The position numbers and the translations under genes were made by a program. A model generated the notes under the pieces. That model was not told the DNA's origin, did no database searches, and saw nothing but the letters and a program-made list of their open reading frames with translations. This document shows, piece after piece, positions 11,490-23,167 of a DNA stretch of 64,000 nt. This stretch comes from Sceloporus undulatus (Eukaryota; Chordata; Lepidosauria; Squamata; Phrynosomatidae). The DNA is taken from NCBI RefSeq assembly GCF_019175285.1, contig NC_056523.1, forward strand, positions 186,571,894-186,635,893, in the 5' to 3' direction. The number at the start of each line of letters is the position of its first letter. Positions within the stretch are counted from its first letter, which is position 1.

Positions 11490-11785
11490 CCCTAGCATGC
11501 AGATCATACTACATGCAGATCATGAGCTGAAGACTTTGCATTTACCTAGTTGTGACATCTGTGGTCCTTGCCTTCCTGGCAACATTAGTCACATTTCTCT
11601 TGCAGCCTATTGACTTCTATGGCCATTACATCATCAACCATTTGGGTGGTGAGTTGCAGCCCTTCTTCAACCTGGCTTGCTCTGACACACAACACCAGAG
11701 TTTGCTTCATGCATCTGTCAAGTCTCTTTCTCTTGATACCACCCTTTGAGTTGGTTTTCATGGCGTATGGGTTATAGGACACCAG
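11490..11785 (+). pseudogene. Olfactory receptor pseudogene (inverted copy B)
   Basis: About 270 bp that match copy A (9313-9890, opposite strand) at roughly nine of ten bases by eye. It covers QIMS, the TGA stop, and the TM4-ECL2 region with FYGHYIIN and LACSDTQHQS. It ends after the GAGTTGGTTTTCATGGCGTA stretch. It carries the same stop codon and the same TM5-side frame break as copy A, so it arose from an already dead gene. Confidence 0.85.
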
Positions 11786-12073
11786 GAATCTCCCTGATAA
11801 AATGTAATGAGAGGGCAACCCCACTCAGGGATAGCCCATCATCAAAAAGAAGGATCACCATTTCCTAAAAAAATGGAGGGACTTCCCTGCTAGGAACATC
11901 AGCTGCCAGTGGCCCTAATTTTTAACTCCTTCCCCGCCCACAGAATGGTGCTCTTTGTGTAGATCATTCCACCCAATACTGATATGAACCATGGTGATCA
12001 GTATTTTGAGATCTGTGTGATGTTGAATAGTCTTCGCCAAAAATCTGCTATATGGTTTTTGTGTGTGTATGTA

Positions 12074-12123
12074 CAGGTGACCCTCCATATCCACTGATTT
12101 TGCATCCATGGATTCAGCCAAGC

Positions 12124-12166
<43 letters not shown>

Positions 12167-12306
12167 AAAAAGCAAACCTTGATTTTGCTCTATGTCTAAG
12201 GGATGCCATTTTACTATGCTATTGATCTAGTGGGAATAGCATCCATACATTTTGGTATCCATAGGGAGTCCTAGAACCAAACTCCAGAGGATACCAGGGC
12301 CCACTG
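12074..12306 (+). mobile_element. Tigger-like (Tc1/mariner) MITE with TA target
   Basis: Ends CAGGTGACCCTCCATATCC and, in reverse complement at the right, CAGTGGGCCCTGGTATCC, flanked by TA on both sides. It resembles the MER2-like Tigger MITEs of vertebrates. An (AT)n run occupies 12127-12164. Confidence 0.75.
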
Positions 12307-12863
12307 TACAACACTCTCATTCTGCTCAACATTTGAAAACTCATAGGTAAACAAATGGGGGCTGTTCTGACTGTGGTGTCTGTTTTGCTTTCTTTTATTT
12401 TTAATATATGTCTTCAAACTTATTAATCCCTGCGAGTGTTCAAGACCAGAAAGAATACACATTCAGATAAATGAACTCAACTGTTTCTGATTTTGTGATT
12501 TTTGTCCTCCCCCTCCTGCTATTCTTTGTAACCATCAACAGACCTGTGTTAACCTATTCTGGCAGAACTCTCATAGTATTTCTACCCGTGCTCGGTAATC
12601 ACTCAGGTTAAATGTTTTAGTGGAACTCCATAATATCTTTCTGAATCTATAGAGTTTTCATCTATGTGCTTTCATTAGGGATTCTATGTTTATCCATTTC
12701 CAAATATTCATTGATCCCAATATTCAGAGATTTTCTTTACAAGCACATGAATACTTGGTCCCCCAAAGAATAGCTCCTGGCATTGCCAGGAGCACATAGA
12801 TCTCAGTTCCCAATAGCACACATTTCTATGTGGAGGCAAAGATCTCCATTGGAGGCTAGCAGT
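12307..12863. other. Intergenic, nothing recognised
   Basis: AT-rich, no gene or clear repeat. Confidence 0.45.
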
Positions 12864-13080
12864 TGTTGTTGTTGTTGTGTGCCTTTAAACCACTTCTGAT
12901 TTATGGAGACCCTAACACAAACCCACCATGGGGTATTCTTGGTAGGTTTCTTCAGCTAGGGTTTGCCATTGCCATCGTTTGACACTGAGAGAGTGTGAAT
13001 TGCCTAAGGACACCCAGTGGGTTTACATGGCAGAACTGGGATTCAAATCCTGGTCTCCAGAGTCCTAGTCTAATGCTCAG
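12864..13080 (-). repeat. tRNA-derived SINE with BovB-type tail
   Basis: The plus strand begins GTTGTTGTTGTGTGCCTTTA and ends GGATTCAAATCCTGGTCTCC plus CAGAGTCCTAGTC, so the element is in minus orientation. The head is truncated. Confidence 0.8.
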
Positions 13081-14049
13081 AAATGATAATAACAATATTG
13101 ACTTAACTTCTCTCCATACATTGATTATATTGGGCATACACTGGTATAATATTAATAAGAAAAAAGAGTGAAGTGTCATTATTAGGGGGTGGAGAAATAT
13201 CTCTTAATTCCCCCCCCCCTTATGAAATTTGTCATTTCTCTTTCTGTAAATTCTGATTTGAAAAATACATTGCAATGAAATGCTCACCCATTGCAGTCAA
13301 GATTACAACTTTGAGCCTTGAGTTGTTGGGGAGAAAACCCGGGGCAATTTTGTAACTTTTTGGAGGGCGTAGGACTACATTGCTACCCCTGGACAATTTA
13401 CTGAGGCAGAACCATTCCAAAGGTTTCTCTCACTGCTGCAGTTGTCCCCCAGAATTTAGCAAAATCTAGTTATGACCCTTCCAGCTAAGGCTGTAAAATT
13501 GTAAAACTAAGGGCAGCTTAAATTGACAGATTCATTCTTCCCTACAGGATTGCCAAATAAGTGTCTCCTGGGTTTGATGGCAGGACAAGTGGCATCACCA
13601 GGGTTGGTGGCACTCATTGGAGTAAAACATGGTGTCATCCTCATGGACCTCCTTCTGTACCAGACCTTACAGAAACCTGAATAATTTTTATGTATAAAGT
13701 TACTCATAAATTGTAACTTCCATATATAACTGAATGGAAAGGCAATAGTAGTGACATAAACAACTAGCAAAATTAAAATTACACCTTTAAATCACTTTAC
13801 ATTTAAATTACAATACCATATGTTCAGCCAAAGGAATTTATATTTACATAAATTTACATGGGCCCTACTAAAGGTATATTGCCCACCGTTGACTTTGCGT
13901 TTTGTGCTGTTCTCACAGAAGAATGCAAGAACTCTTGGGGAGGGGGATTTGTCCAATGTTGACAGTGAGGCTGACCCATAACTCACACAAACATAGTGAG
14001 CAAATGCACTAGGTATTATTCTAAACTTCCAATAATTTTTTGTATTGTT
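13081..14049. other. Intergenic, nothing recognised
   Basis: No coding signal and no repeat I can name. Confidence 0.45.
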
Positions 14050-14118
14050 TCAAAAAATTGAGACGCCGGAACAAATGAAATACGTGTACACACCATGGAA
14101 AGCAAAGTTTCTCTTGAA

Positions 14119-14330
14119 CCACAGTACCATCCAATCTTGGAAGCTTAGCAGGGTCAGTTCTGGTTAGTACTTGGATGGAAGATTGCAAAAGAATACCAGG
14201 TGCTGTAGGTGATCTTTCAGAGGAAAGAACTGGCAGGTAATCTTGGCCTGTTCTTGGACAATAAATAGGCTGGAAAGGAAAGTTCCTTCTGAGTGTGTGC
14301 ATGTGTGTGTTTGTGCGAATGAAGATTGTT
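14119..14330 (+). repeat. 5S-rRNA-derived SINE (copy 2)
   Basis: It holds CTTGGAAGCTTAGCAGGGTC, TGGTTAGTACTTGGATGG and AATACCAGGTGCTGTAGG, close to 5S rRNA. The body and tail differ from the 4112 copy. About 70 bases before the 5S part also match those before the 4112 copy. Confidence 0.8.
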
Positions 14331-14482
14331 CTCTTTTAACGTAAATACACAAAGAGCATTTTCAAACTACACAATTGTACTTTTGGTCCTACTTTAAGTG
14401 CCATGGCTTCCATCATCCCAAAGAATGCTGAAGTTTGTCATTTGCTGAATCAATAGGGGAGCACTTTGGCTCAGAAGTTTAA

Positions 14483-14650
14483 ATTATTGTTTGCCTTCAA
14501 GTCACCACTGATCTATGGAAGACAGACCTCAAAGCTGCCTTTGTGCAGATACTGCAAACTCAGGGCAGCCTCCTTGACTGAGTCTATCCCCCTGTAACAT
14601 AGGAATCATTTCAAACTCTGGTCTCCAGAGTAATAGTCCAATGTTTAAAT
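14483..14650 (-). mobile_element. BovB (RTE) 3'-end fragment joined to SINE sequence
   Basis: The plus strand reads GCCTTCAAGTCACCACTGAT, then CTTGACTGAGTCTATCC. The latter word occurs again in the BovB fragment at 58480-58700. The far end (TCTGGTCTCCAGAGTAATAG) is SINE-like. Confidence 0.55.
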
Positions 14651-14930
14651 GCCATCCCCCCCCCTCTTTTACTTTGAGAAACAGCTTGCATTGAACATAG
14701 ACTGCACTGTCAGTTTCTAGTGCTATCTTTTTCTGTTGTTTTAATAAAGAAATAGTTGCTCTTGCTATAAAACCAACTTGCCTCCAACCTGATTTCTTCC
14801 CTTCTACCTCATTCTCACTTGCAGTCACTAGTTAATTGTTCATTTTTTAAAACCTTCAGCCTGTAAAGTCCTGCAGAGTTAGTGCCTGGAGGAGTCCCCC
14901 CCCCTAAAGCTAGTAAACCCAGTGCAATCT
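14650..14930. repeat. Duplicated block, copy 2 (pair with 5590-5890)
   Basis: Co-linear similarity to 5590-5890, including GAGAAACAGCTT, CTATCTTTTT and CCTGATTTCTTCCCTTCTAC. The spacing to the 5S-SINE block differs (about 0.4 kb here, 1.4 kb in copy 1). Confidence 0.65.
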
Positions 14931-15539
14931 TTAGGGACCGCCTTCAATGGATGCTTGTAAGAGGGCTGGTTAGGCATCTATGACATTTATATGGAATGAA
15001 GCATTCATTGAATGGCAGCTCATGAATATTTCACTGGGAAGTGATCAGTGCTTCTAGGGAAAATATATATTTTATAGACTTCAAATGATTATGGGGCAAG
15101 GGATTTTCACTCAAATATTCATTAGATACATTTCAAAACTGGTGATGGAGCAACAACAAAGCACTACTGAATGACAAAGTTATATAATAGCCCATGTGTA
15201 AAAAATGTGAGTCTAGATATATTGAATTGACATCAGCCTGATATTGCAAGAATGCAAATAAATGAAATGAAGCAAATGAACAGGCTCAACTTGCTTCTCA
15301 TCTCACCAGTTTCATTAGAGAACAATGGGGGCAATGGTGACAGAGGTTTGCCTCAGTGAAACTTACCAAGTTTTCTTATCACATTTGTACTTCTGGAAAA
15401 GAGCTCAAACAGGTTTTTAAAAGCCTTCCCTAGATGTTTGCAATTTAATGGAGAAAGAAAAAGATGCATGGAAGAAAGATTTTAAAATGTGCTTTTAATA
15501 AAGTGCCTCTGCTCCTAGGTAAGATAAAGAATACAGTGG
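14931..15539. other. Intergenic, nothing recognised
   Basis: AT-rich with no coding or repeat identity. Confidence 0.45.
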
Positions 15540-15665
15540 AGGCAAGTGATCCAATTTGCCAGAAACAGTCTTGAATAATCATCTGGTATCCCACTTTTTC
15601 AGCTGCCTTTAAAATGTCCCAGTTTCTCTCTCCTCCTCCCACTTTCCTCCTTTGGCCAGGATTAT
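15540..15665 (-). repeat. Unclassified repeat, same family as 57235-57375
   Basis: Its reverse complement shares GAAACTGGGACA, TTTAAA and GCAGCTGAAAA with 57235-57375. Probably a DNA-transposon remnant. The minus-strand open frame here is not a gene. Confidence 0.55.
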
Positions 15666-15949
15666 TTCCAATGCTGCAGACTGATTTCAAAGTGTCAAAG
15701 TCGTTTACACTCCATTAATTCAGCAGGGGGGAGAAGAGAAGATGGGACAGAATCATGCCCTTCCCGGTGGGCTCAGGCAAAATCAAACTTCTGCAACCTC
15801 TCCTAGCTTATCTGTCCTTCCTCATTAATAACGTTTGCCATTTTCACCACATTCTGGTGTTGCTTGACTACATGTGGCCCAGTTTTTATTTGTGAAGTTC
15901 TGGAGCTTATGGCAGCACCGTAAAATGTAACAATAAAGCTACCTTGTGC

Positions 15950-16515
15950 GTGTTGTGTGACTTCATGTTGTTTCTGACATACGGCAATCCTAAAGTGAAC
16001 TATCATGGGGTTTTCTTGATAAGATTTGTTCAGAGGAGGTTTGTCATTGCCTTCTACTAAGGCTGAGATCATGAGACGTGTCTAAGATCACCCAGTGGGT
16101 TTCATGGCTGAGCAGGAATCAAACCCTGGGAGATTATCAGACGGAGGATGAAACTTCCTTGTTCTGTCCTTTTCCCTTTCTCATAATGTGAGTGCGAGAC
16201 GATTTTCATACGATGTCATGCTTATCCAGATATTATCCCATCCAGAAAGCGTGATTGACCATGATCACTTTTAAACCATGCTGTACAGGTCCCGTCATTG
16301 AAGTGGAATTGCCCCGCATTTTGCATTAACAAGAGTTCACATTAAAGCAATGCCACTTCAATGATGGGACAATAGTGCTGCAATCGGAAAGCCTTTCACG
16401 GGATCGCAGTCAAAGATGGGAAAAGGAAGGGAGAATGATCCTGTCCTTATCCTGTCCCTGTGTGATATCCTGAGTGGCAGTCCAATGCTCCAACCACTAC
16501 ACCACACTGGCTCTA
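15950..16515 (-). repeat. tRNA-derived SINE split by a MITE
   Basis: The tail and body half lies at 15950-16130 (ending GGAATCAAACCCTGGG). The tRNA head resumes at about 16471 (AGTCCAATGCTCCAACCAC, CACTGGCTCT). The gap is filled by the palindromic element at 16131-16470. Confidence 0.75.
16131..16470. repeat. Palindromic MITE inside a SINE
   Basis: Left end AGATTATCAGACGGAGG, right end in reverse complement GGATATCACACAGGG. The central arms CCCGTCATTGAAGTGG and CCACTTCAATGATGGG pair. It belongs with the GATTATCRCA-ended group. Confidence 0.75.
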
Positions 16516-17387
16516 CTGCATACCAATTAATAATTAAAAAATACATTCTAGTGGTAGGAGTGAGGCCAAACACCACTTCAAATGGAATGTGCAACACAAC
16601 AGCATCTGAAATACTTCTGCAATACGAATACAGGCCACACTCCAGTTAGCAGTGGTTGTTTATGAGTACATTTCCTGGGAAATATTTTGTATTTTCTGAA
16701 GTATAAAATGCATATCAGCCACAAGAGTGTTAGGTTTAAAGAAGCTAGCTGAAATCTACATATTACTGCCAGCTTGGTTCTTGTGTTACATTGTAGCTTG
16801 TGAGTTGTGTCCTTCCATGACTATCATTTCTCCTGTTGATATGTCCTACCATTGTTTCTAATACTTCTTGAAGTCTGAAGAGACCTCATGGGATGCACAA
16901 CATTGGGCTCAATTCCCTAAACGACAGTCATTTCTTTAAATATTAGCACATATACTATACAGTCCTACATGTTGCCCATTGCCATGGTTATGATTCTCAT
17001 CTCATTCAGTGACCCAGGCAATAGATACCTGTGCAGAACAAAAGATATTGGCTTAACCACACCATATCCAGGTACATAGAAACTTTGCCATTTTCCAGGC
17101 ATTTTTTTAAAAAGTGTCCTCTGTGGCACTTCCACATCATAGGCTGTCCACCAGTGACCTATACATCAAGGCAGCTAGATTTCAGATGAACAAGGGGGGA
17201 GAAACTTGATGTCTAGATGACATTTATTCTGATATTGTGGATGGTACTGTTTTGGCTACATAATGATCAGCACTCACCTCTGAAGTATGGGATGTGATGC
17301 TAGATATTTCTCAGTCTAGACATATGCTAGTTGACCTACTCAGAATACTGCTTCAAAGAACCCAAACCTCAACAGTAAAGTCACCTT
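16516..17387. other. Intergenic, nothing recognised
   Basis: No gene or named repeat visible. Confidence 0.45.
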
Positions 17388-17613
17388 GGGCTGCTGTCAC
17401 ACTGCAGAATTAATGCAGTTTGACATCACTTTAACTGCCATGGCTCCAGCCTATGGAATCCTGAGGTTTGTAGTTTGTTGTGGTACCAGAGCTCTCTGAC
17501 CAACAAGGATAAATATCTCACAAAACTACAATTCCCAGGATTCCAAAGCATTGAGACATGGCAGTTAAAGCAGAGTCAGTAATTCTGCAGCAAAGATGCA
17601 GCCTTGGTGTTGA
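17388..17613. repeat. Palindromic MITE, GCAGAATTAATGCAGTTTGAC family
   Basis: The arms TTTAACTGCCATGGCTCCAG and CATGGCAGTTAAAGC pair, and TGGAATCCTGAGGTTTGTAG pairs with CTACAATTCCCAGGATTCCA. Four further copies lie at 18320, 30285, 32868 and 51755. Confidence 0.85.
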
Positions 17614-18319
17614 TATCTTTTCTAAACAACAACAACACACTCAACAGATGAGGAACTGGCCTCTGAATACAACAGCTCCTTGAGGTAATGTTCTGCATTT
17701 TTTTAATCTAGCAAGATGTGTGCAAAATCTTGAGTTCGAGCAGATTCTGAAACTGAAAACAAACAAAAAGTGTGAATCTGTGCAAAATTTTGAGTTCCTA
17801 TTGATTCTGTAACTGAAAACAAACTGTCTTGAACTTCCAGAGTGTCATAACAAATGTAGTCATTCCAAACTGAAGAATTAATCCAGTGTGCAGCATGCAC
17901 AGACACTTCAATTTACTGACGAATGTGAAACACCAGGTTAATCTACATCATGTTGAGCCAACAATTATGTCTTAATATGAAGATCTGTCCCTCATATTGA
18001 GGGATGAGGTTGTAGTATCTGAGGTACATCTTGTACTGAGGTATGTGCTGAGATTCAAATGAGGTGGTGTATTTGACAGGATAACACCTAAATGAGGTGT
18101 ACAATGAAATTAAATTAGGTTGGATTTGGCAATAACATTCAAATAAGGTTGAATTTAACATGCTGTTTAATTTTGGTAAACATAAAAGCAGCCTCTCCCA
18201 TATTTGCAAAGCCTCTGGGCGTAGTAGTCTTGAGATCTTTTGCCCTTCTAGCTAGATTCCAGTATTTTTTCACTTATATAAAATGTGTGTGGATGGATCT
18301 ATATAGAAGGCATAGGTCC
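17614..18319. other. Intergenic with an imperfect internal repeat
   Basis: GTGTGCAAAATCTTGAGTTC near 17717 recurs as TGTGCAAAATTTTGAGTTC near 17779. Nothing else recognised. Confidence 0.45.
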
Positions 18320-18531
18320 AAAACACAGCAGAAATAATCCAGTTTGACACCCTTTTATAACTGCCCTGGCTCAGTGCTATGGAATCCTGGGAACTGTAGT
18401 TTATTGTAGCATCAGAGCTCTCCGATAGAGAAGGCTAAATGTCTCATAAAACTATAGTTTTCAGAATTCCTTAGCATTGAGCCAGGGCAATTAAAGCAGC
18501 CTCAGACTGGATTATTTCTGTGTTGTGTTTT
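18320..18531. repeat. Palindromic MITE, same family as 17388
   Basis: Ends AAAACACAGCAGAAATAATCC and GGATTATTTCTGTGTTGTG are reverse complements. The internal TATGGAATCCTGGGAACTGT matches the family. Confidence 0.85.
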
Positions 18532-18739
18532 AGACCATAGAAGCAATTCCCAGGAATTATGTTGAATTAATATTCTGAGTTGGAAGCCAGGATGATTAAA
18601 TTTGGGCTGTTGTATTCGGACAAACAGTAAACTGCGTTTTGTGCACTCATGCTGGCCACATGACCACAGAGTTGACTTTGGACAATGCTGGCTCTTTGGC
18701 TTAATACACAACATGATAACCTTGTCAAAGGGGAATAGC

Positions 18740-18990
18740 TTTACCTTACTTCAGACGCATCATGAGAAAGCAGGACACAATGGAAAAGACAATCATGCTA
18801 GGAAAGATGGAGGGCAGTAGAAATAAAGGAAGGCTGCATACCAGATGAATAGATGCAATAAAGGATGCCACAGTCCTGAACCTGCAGGACCTGGGCAGAG
18901 CAAAGCAGTTGAGGACAGGGAGTCATAGGAATGTCTCATTCATAGGGATGCTATTAGTCAAAGTCAACTCAAAGACAGTTCACAACAAAA
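18740..18990 (+). mobile_element. BovB (RTE) LINE 3' fragment
   Basis: Translated pieces MEKTIMLGKMEG, RLHTR, IDAIKDATVLNLQDLGRA and AVEDR match the C-terminal end of the BovB ORF (compare the known bovine words EKTLMLGKIEGRR and RELVMDREAW). The 3' tail GTCAAAGTCAACTC is followed by an A-rich CAACAA end. Broken by stops and frame shifts. Confidence 0.8.
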
Positions 18991-19289
18991 GCAATCAAAT
19001 TATATTTTTGAATACTCTGAAGTCTTTATTTGAGAAGACATGGGGCGAAACAGATGGGCAGGAAGAAGCAGCCAGAAGCTAGAAGGGCCTGATTTCTCCA
19101 GGGCCATGGCGACCACATGCTGTGGCTCTGAGGGTGCCCACTTCTGCTGCCCCAAATGGACAGATCAGCTTCTTTTTGGGCCACCTTAGGCATCCCTCGG
19201 TACAGCTTCCATGTGAGTTGGGAGTGTGCGTCATAAATCACCACACCCCCCAAGCCATGCGGAAGATGGCTTTCTAAGCCCTTCTGTTT

Positions 19290-19600
19290 TGGGCCTCTAT
19301 CTCATGGAATATTATAATTCAAAGAGCTCATCTTCACAAGGGTCATCTAGTCCAACAACTTGCCATGCAGGAATACACAACTAAAGCATTCTTGAAATAT
19401 GCCCATCCAACCTCTTTTTGTAAACCTCCAAAGATGTCGAGTCCACCTCTCTCCGAGGCAATCTATCCAACTGTTGAACAGTCCTTGCAGCAAAGGGTTC
19501 CTTCCTAATGATTCCTCTCTGTCTCTCTTTTTAATTTGAACCTGTTGGTTTGTGTTCTTGTCTCTAGAGCAGGAGAAGCTTTTACCATTTTCTGCAGTTG
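19290..19600 (-). mobile_element. CR1 LINE 3' fragment
   Basis: The plus strand reads GGTCATCTAGTCCAACAACT, CTCCAAAGATGTCGAGTCCA and TGTTGAACAGTCCTTGCAGC, a diverged antisense CR1 3' region, as in the better copy at 63521. Confidence 0.75.
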
Positions 19601-20271
19601 AAGAGATTTATCAGTTAATAATGTTGGCATAAAATAAGAAAAAAATATTAAAAAGGAGGCTACTCATTATTATATCTGGGTTCTCAAGGTAAAAAACTCC
19701 CCCTCCCTCTCCTGGTATGTCCTGCCCATCCCTTAGAACCTATCAGAGAATATTAGGTTATGAGATCTGAAATAAACCTTTTGGTTTGGATGTGAGTAAT
19801 GTATGGCTAAAAGACTACAAATGTAGGGGTGTGTTCTGTAATTTAGCCTTCATATTGACTGAATTTCCTTCTCATATAATGAACTTATTTAAACACCAAC
19901 TGTAGGATTTTTTTTTTTTAAAAAAGCCCATCTGCTTCATATTTATACATGGGTACTTATACTTGTATATAAAGTACAAATTTTTCCCGAGCCCATATGC
20001 TACCAAGGGTTATCAAAATAACAAATTAATCCATAACTGGGGGATAGGGAGGTAGATATATCCATACATGTGTGCACTGTTGACCTTCAAAATTCAGTAG
20101 AGTTACAGGACAGCATATTTTGAAGACTGATCATTGATTTGTGCCAATCAAAAGCAAATCATTTTTAAGGTTACAGTCATATACCCACAGCTTACAGTCA
20201 GCCTCACTGAACCAAATACTACTAATTTATGTACAGATTTAATCACCCAGTGGCTCAGATTATAATCTTGT
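19601..20271. other. Intergenic, nothing recognised
   Basis: The N-terminal part of the OR pseudogene that follows cannot be traced here. Confidence 0.45.
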
Positions 20272-20607
20272 GAATCATTCTCATAATCTACCTTGTCAAC
20301 CTGACTGGGAATGGCTTTATGGTTCTTCTGATCACTACAGAAACCCATTTGCACACTCCTATGTACTTTTCCTTGGCAACCTATCATTTCTTGACATTTG
20401 TTGAAGCAGTAGCAGTGTCCCACAGGCCTTGGTCACCGGCATCACTAAGAGAACCACCATTTCCTTCATTGGCTGCATGGCTCAAATACACATTAGCCTA
20501 TACTTTCGGACCACAGAATGTCTTCTCCTGGTTGTTATGGCATATGACCACTTTATGGCCATATGTAGTTCCTTGCATTACACATTGATCATGAACTGGA
20601 GACTCTG

Positions 20608-20893
20608 GAGATTATTGCACAGGAAAACAGATATGGGTTACATGCGGTTTGTATCCACCTCTGACGGAGCATACCACACTTTCCGTTGCCTGAGCAGTAG
20701 ACAGCCCATCTGTAATTCAGGCTTCTCCAGCACCTTTTCAAAAATGGAATTTTCCTGTTCTTGAAAAGGTGCTGGGCAAGCCTGAGTTGCATATGGGATG
20801 GCGACTGCCTGGGCATGGGGCAGGGCAGTAAGATCTGTTGGGGATGGATACAAACTGCATGTAATCATGCCTCTTTTCCCGTGTGATAATCTC
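20608..20893. repeat. Palindromic MITE inserted in the OR pseudogene
   Basis: Ends GAGATTATTGCACAGGAAAA and, in reverse complement, GAGATTATCACACGGGAAAA match at 17 of 20 bases. Arms continue inward (GGTTTGTATCC and GGATACAAAC; CAGCACCTTTTC and GAAAAGGTGCTG). Confidence 0.85.
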
Positions 20894-21170
20894 TTTTGTG
20901 TCCTACTGACAGCTGGCACATGGGGCAGTGGCCTGATCCTGACCCTCATCCCTACAATGATAGGCCCTAAATAGGTCTGTGCTTCCAATGTCATTAGTCA
21001 CTTTACATGTGAGGCTCTAAAAGTTGGCAAGCTCAACTGTGTCAACACTCACCTCAGTGACATTGTTTCCTTTATCAATACTGCAACTGTTCTTGTCCAT
21101 TTTGTTTTCATCTTGATGACATACTTGTGCATTGGTTTGATGATGTGGCAGATCCATTCTATCCAGTGTT

Positions 21171-21960
21171 AACCTCCTTAAACCTCTCCTCTTTTGATAT
21201 CAGAAATGCAGGTTAATTCGCCCTTCTATGACCCTACTGTGAATGGCTTTATAGGGATTCCTTCATTGCACATAAGCTAACAATTGGAGTCGCCTGGTCC
21301 CTGTTTTTCCAGACATCCTTGAGGAGGTGTGAAATTGCCACAATGGGATGATGCCAAGGAGGTAATGCCCTTTAATCCACCTGACACTGGGAAATGCACT
21401 TTCATCACCCATATTCACACCCCAATGTTACCACCTGCAAAAAACAACTTCGAAGTGATTCAAATCCATTTCAAAGGAAGCACCCTATTTGGCTTTTTCT
21501 ATACCCTGAATTATGCCCCAGGGCTAAAATTCCCTACATATACTGTTGCTTTTCTTTGTTTCCTCAACTTAGACCAGTATCAGGTGTCCATGCTGCCAGT
21601 TTGCTTGGTTAACCCCTCTCTCGCTTGCCAACCTCTGTTTGCCTCAGGAGTGAATTCCTTTTATCTCTAGACCTGTAACAAGCAGAGCAACTATCCAATT
21701 CAGGTGTAGTATTTCCATCCGTTTGGCCTGCTCTGTTCCAATGTAACACCTTTAAATTTCCTAGTCCTTGTGAGTGTGCGTGATTGTATGTATTGGATGA
21801 TTGTTGAATTCCCTTTTTTTACAATAAACTACTTACCTCTGGAATTCCTTGTGTCTCTGGACTTGGTATATATCCCATGGCTAAGTAACCCAGCCACTAC
21901 CATTGAGCTACTTCATAATTCCCAAACATACATTGGCATTTGAGTGTTCCTTTTTGGGAC
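21171..21960. other. Foreign insert in the OR pseudogene
   Basis: It separates the TM5 and TM6 parts of the pseudogene. It is not OR sequence. An AATAAA-type signal near 21820 followed by a short C/T-rich end could suggest an LTR-like remnant, but I cannot classify it. Confidence 0.4.
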
Positions 21961-22288
21961 AGGTATATATCCAGGGTTACACCAGGGTTACAGAAAGGCC
22001 TTTGCAACTTGTAGCTCTCACTTGACAGTAGTTGGCATCTTCTGTGATTCAACCATGTTTATATACCTTCAAACAAAATCTAAAAATGCCATAGACAAGG
22101 ACAAAATTATTTCTGTTTTTTATGGTGCAATGGCGCCAATGCTCAATCCTCTCATATACAGCCTGAGGAACAAGGATGTGAAAAATGCCCTGAAGAAACT
22201 TCTTGGAAGGAAGATAAGTAAAGAATCAGCTCCTGGAAATTTTTTAATAGATTTGTTCATGCTTGCTGGCTCATTACCAACTCTGTAG

Positions 22289-23167
22289 CTTATCCTAACT
22301 ATCAGATGGTGGGGAATAACAACTAGAGAGGGATATTTCTCTAATGTTCTGCTTGTGTGCTTAGATGTCACCTGGCTGGCAACTGTGAAAAATGAACTAA
22401 ATATACCTCTGGTTTGATCTGGCAGTGCTCTTCCTATGTCCTTTCTTGATTTCATACCATATTATTATCTTTAGCTCTTCCTCCACTACTGAAATCTTTT
22501 CTTCAGTTCACCCTTCATTTATTAATATTGTCAGTTCAACAAGATATGGAAGACTGCACATTGATTAGCCTGAATATGTAGTGCTTATTTTTTAAATGAG
22601 GTTGTTTATGATGTGATAAACCATGTCATATCACTATGGTACAGATTACCCACATGTAGTATATGTTTTCTATTTTGATCTTCTCTTGCTTTCATTTCTT
22701 ATTGCTCCCTTTAAAAATAAATATTGTTTCACCAATCCTGTGTAATGCTTTAGAATAGAGGTCAGATTGTAGAAAAGAAGTTAGGCAGAAAGGAGTGGAC
22801 AATATTTGGTTTTGGACCAGAATAGATATTTTAATTGATAATCATAATTGATCAGACCAGTTTTGGCAGATTACTAAATTCATTAGTTAGATCTGAATAC
22901 ATTTTCTTAACAGTAAACCCAATAGCTTTGAAGGAAAAAGCATACAATTTCTTTCAGTTTGGATAATATATGTACATGTCTTAGCAGATGTACTGTTAGA
23001 AGAAGTATTATTCCCTGTGAGAAACAGAAGGCAGAATCAGGTACATAAATCTTCTAAGGTTATTATGTTGCCTATGGTTCCCTCCCCCTGCATTTTTATA
23101 TAAAAAACAAAAAATAATATAGACAGAAAAATCAATCAAATCTAAAAACATCTCAACAATAACTATT
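22289..23167. other. Intergenic, nothing recognised
   Basis: AT-rich, no gene or clear repeat. Confidence 0.45.

Larger units (their letters stand above)
20272..22288 (+). pseudogene. Olfactory receptor pseudogene, class II, OR13/OR2-like
   Basis: Three pieces in OR order. The first, 20272-20607, holds LTGNGFMVLL, HLHTPMYF, TTISFIGCMAQ, MAYDHFMAIC and LHYTLIMNWRL. The second, about 20894-21170, holds NVISHFTCEAL and SDIVSFINTA. The third, about 21965-22288, holds [17 protein letters not shown] and [20 protein letters not shown] palindromic MITE (20608-20893) and about 0.8 kb of foreign sequence (21171-21960) separate them. Frameshifts occur after TM2 and elsewhere, there is an in-frame stop in TM4-ECL2, and no start codon survives. 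The TM7 end is well conserved, so inactivation may not be ancient. Confidence 0.9.

Noticed and set aside
14119-14330. Functional 5S rRNA gene
   Set aside because: Same reasoning; no T-run terminator after the 5S-like part.
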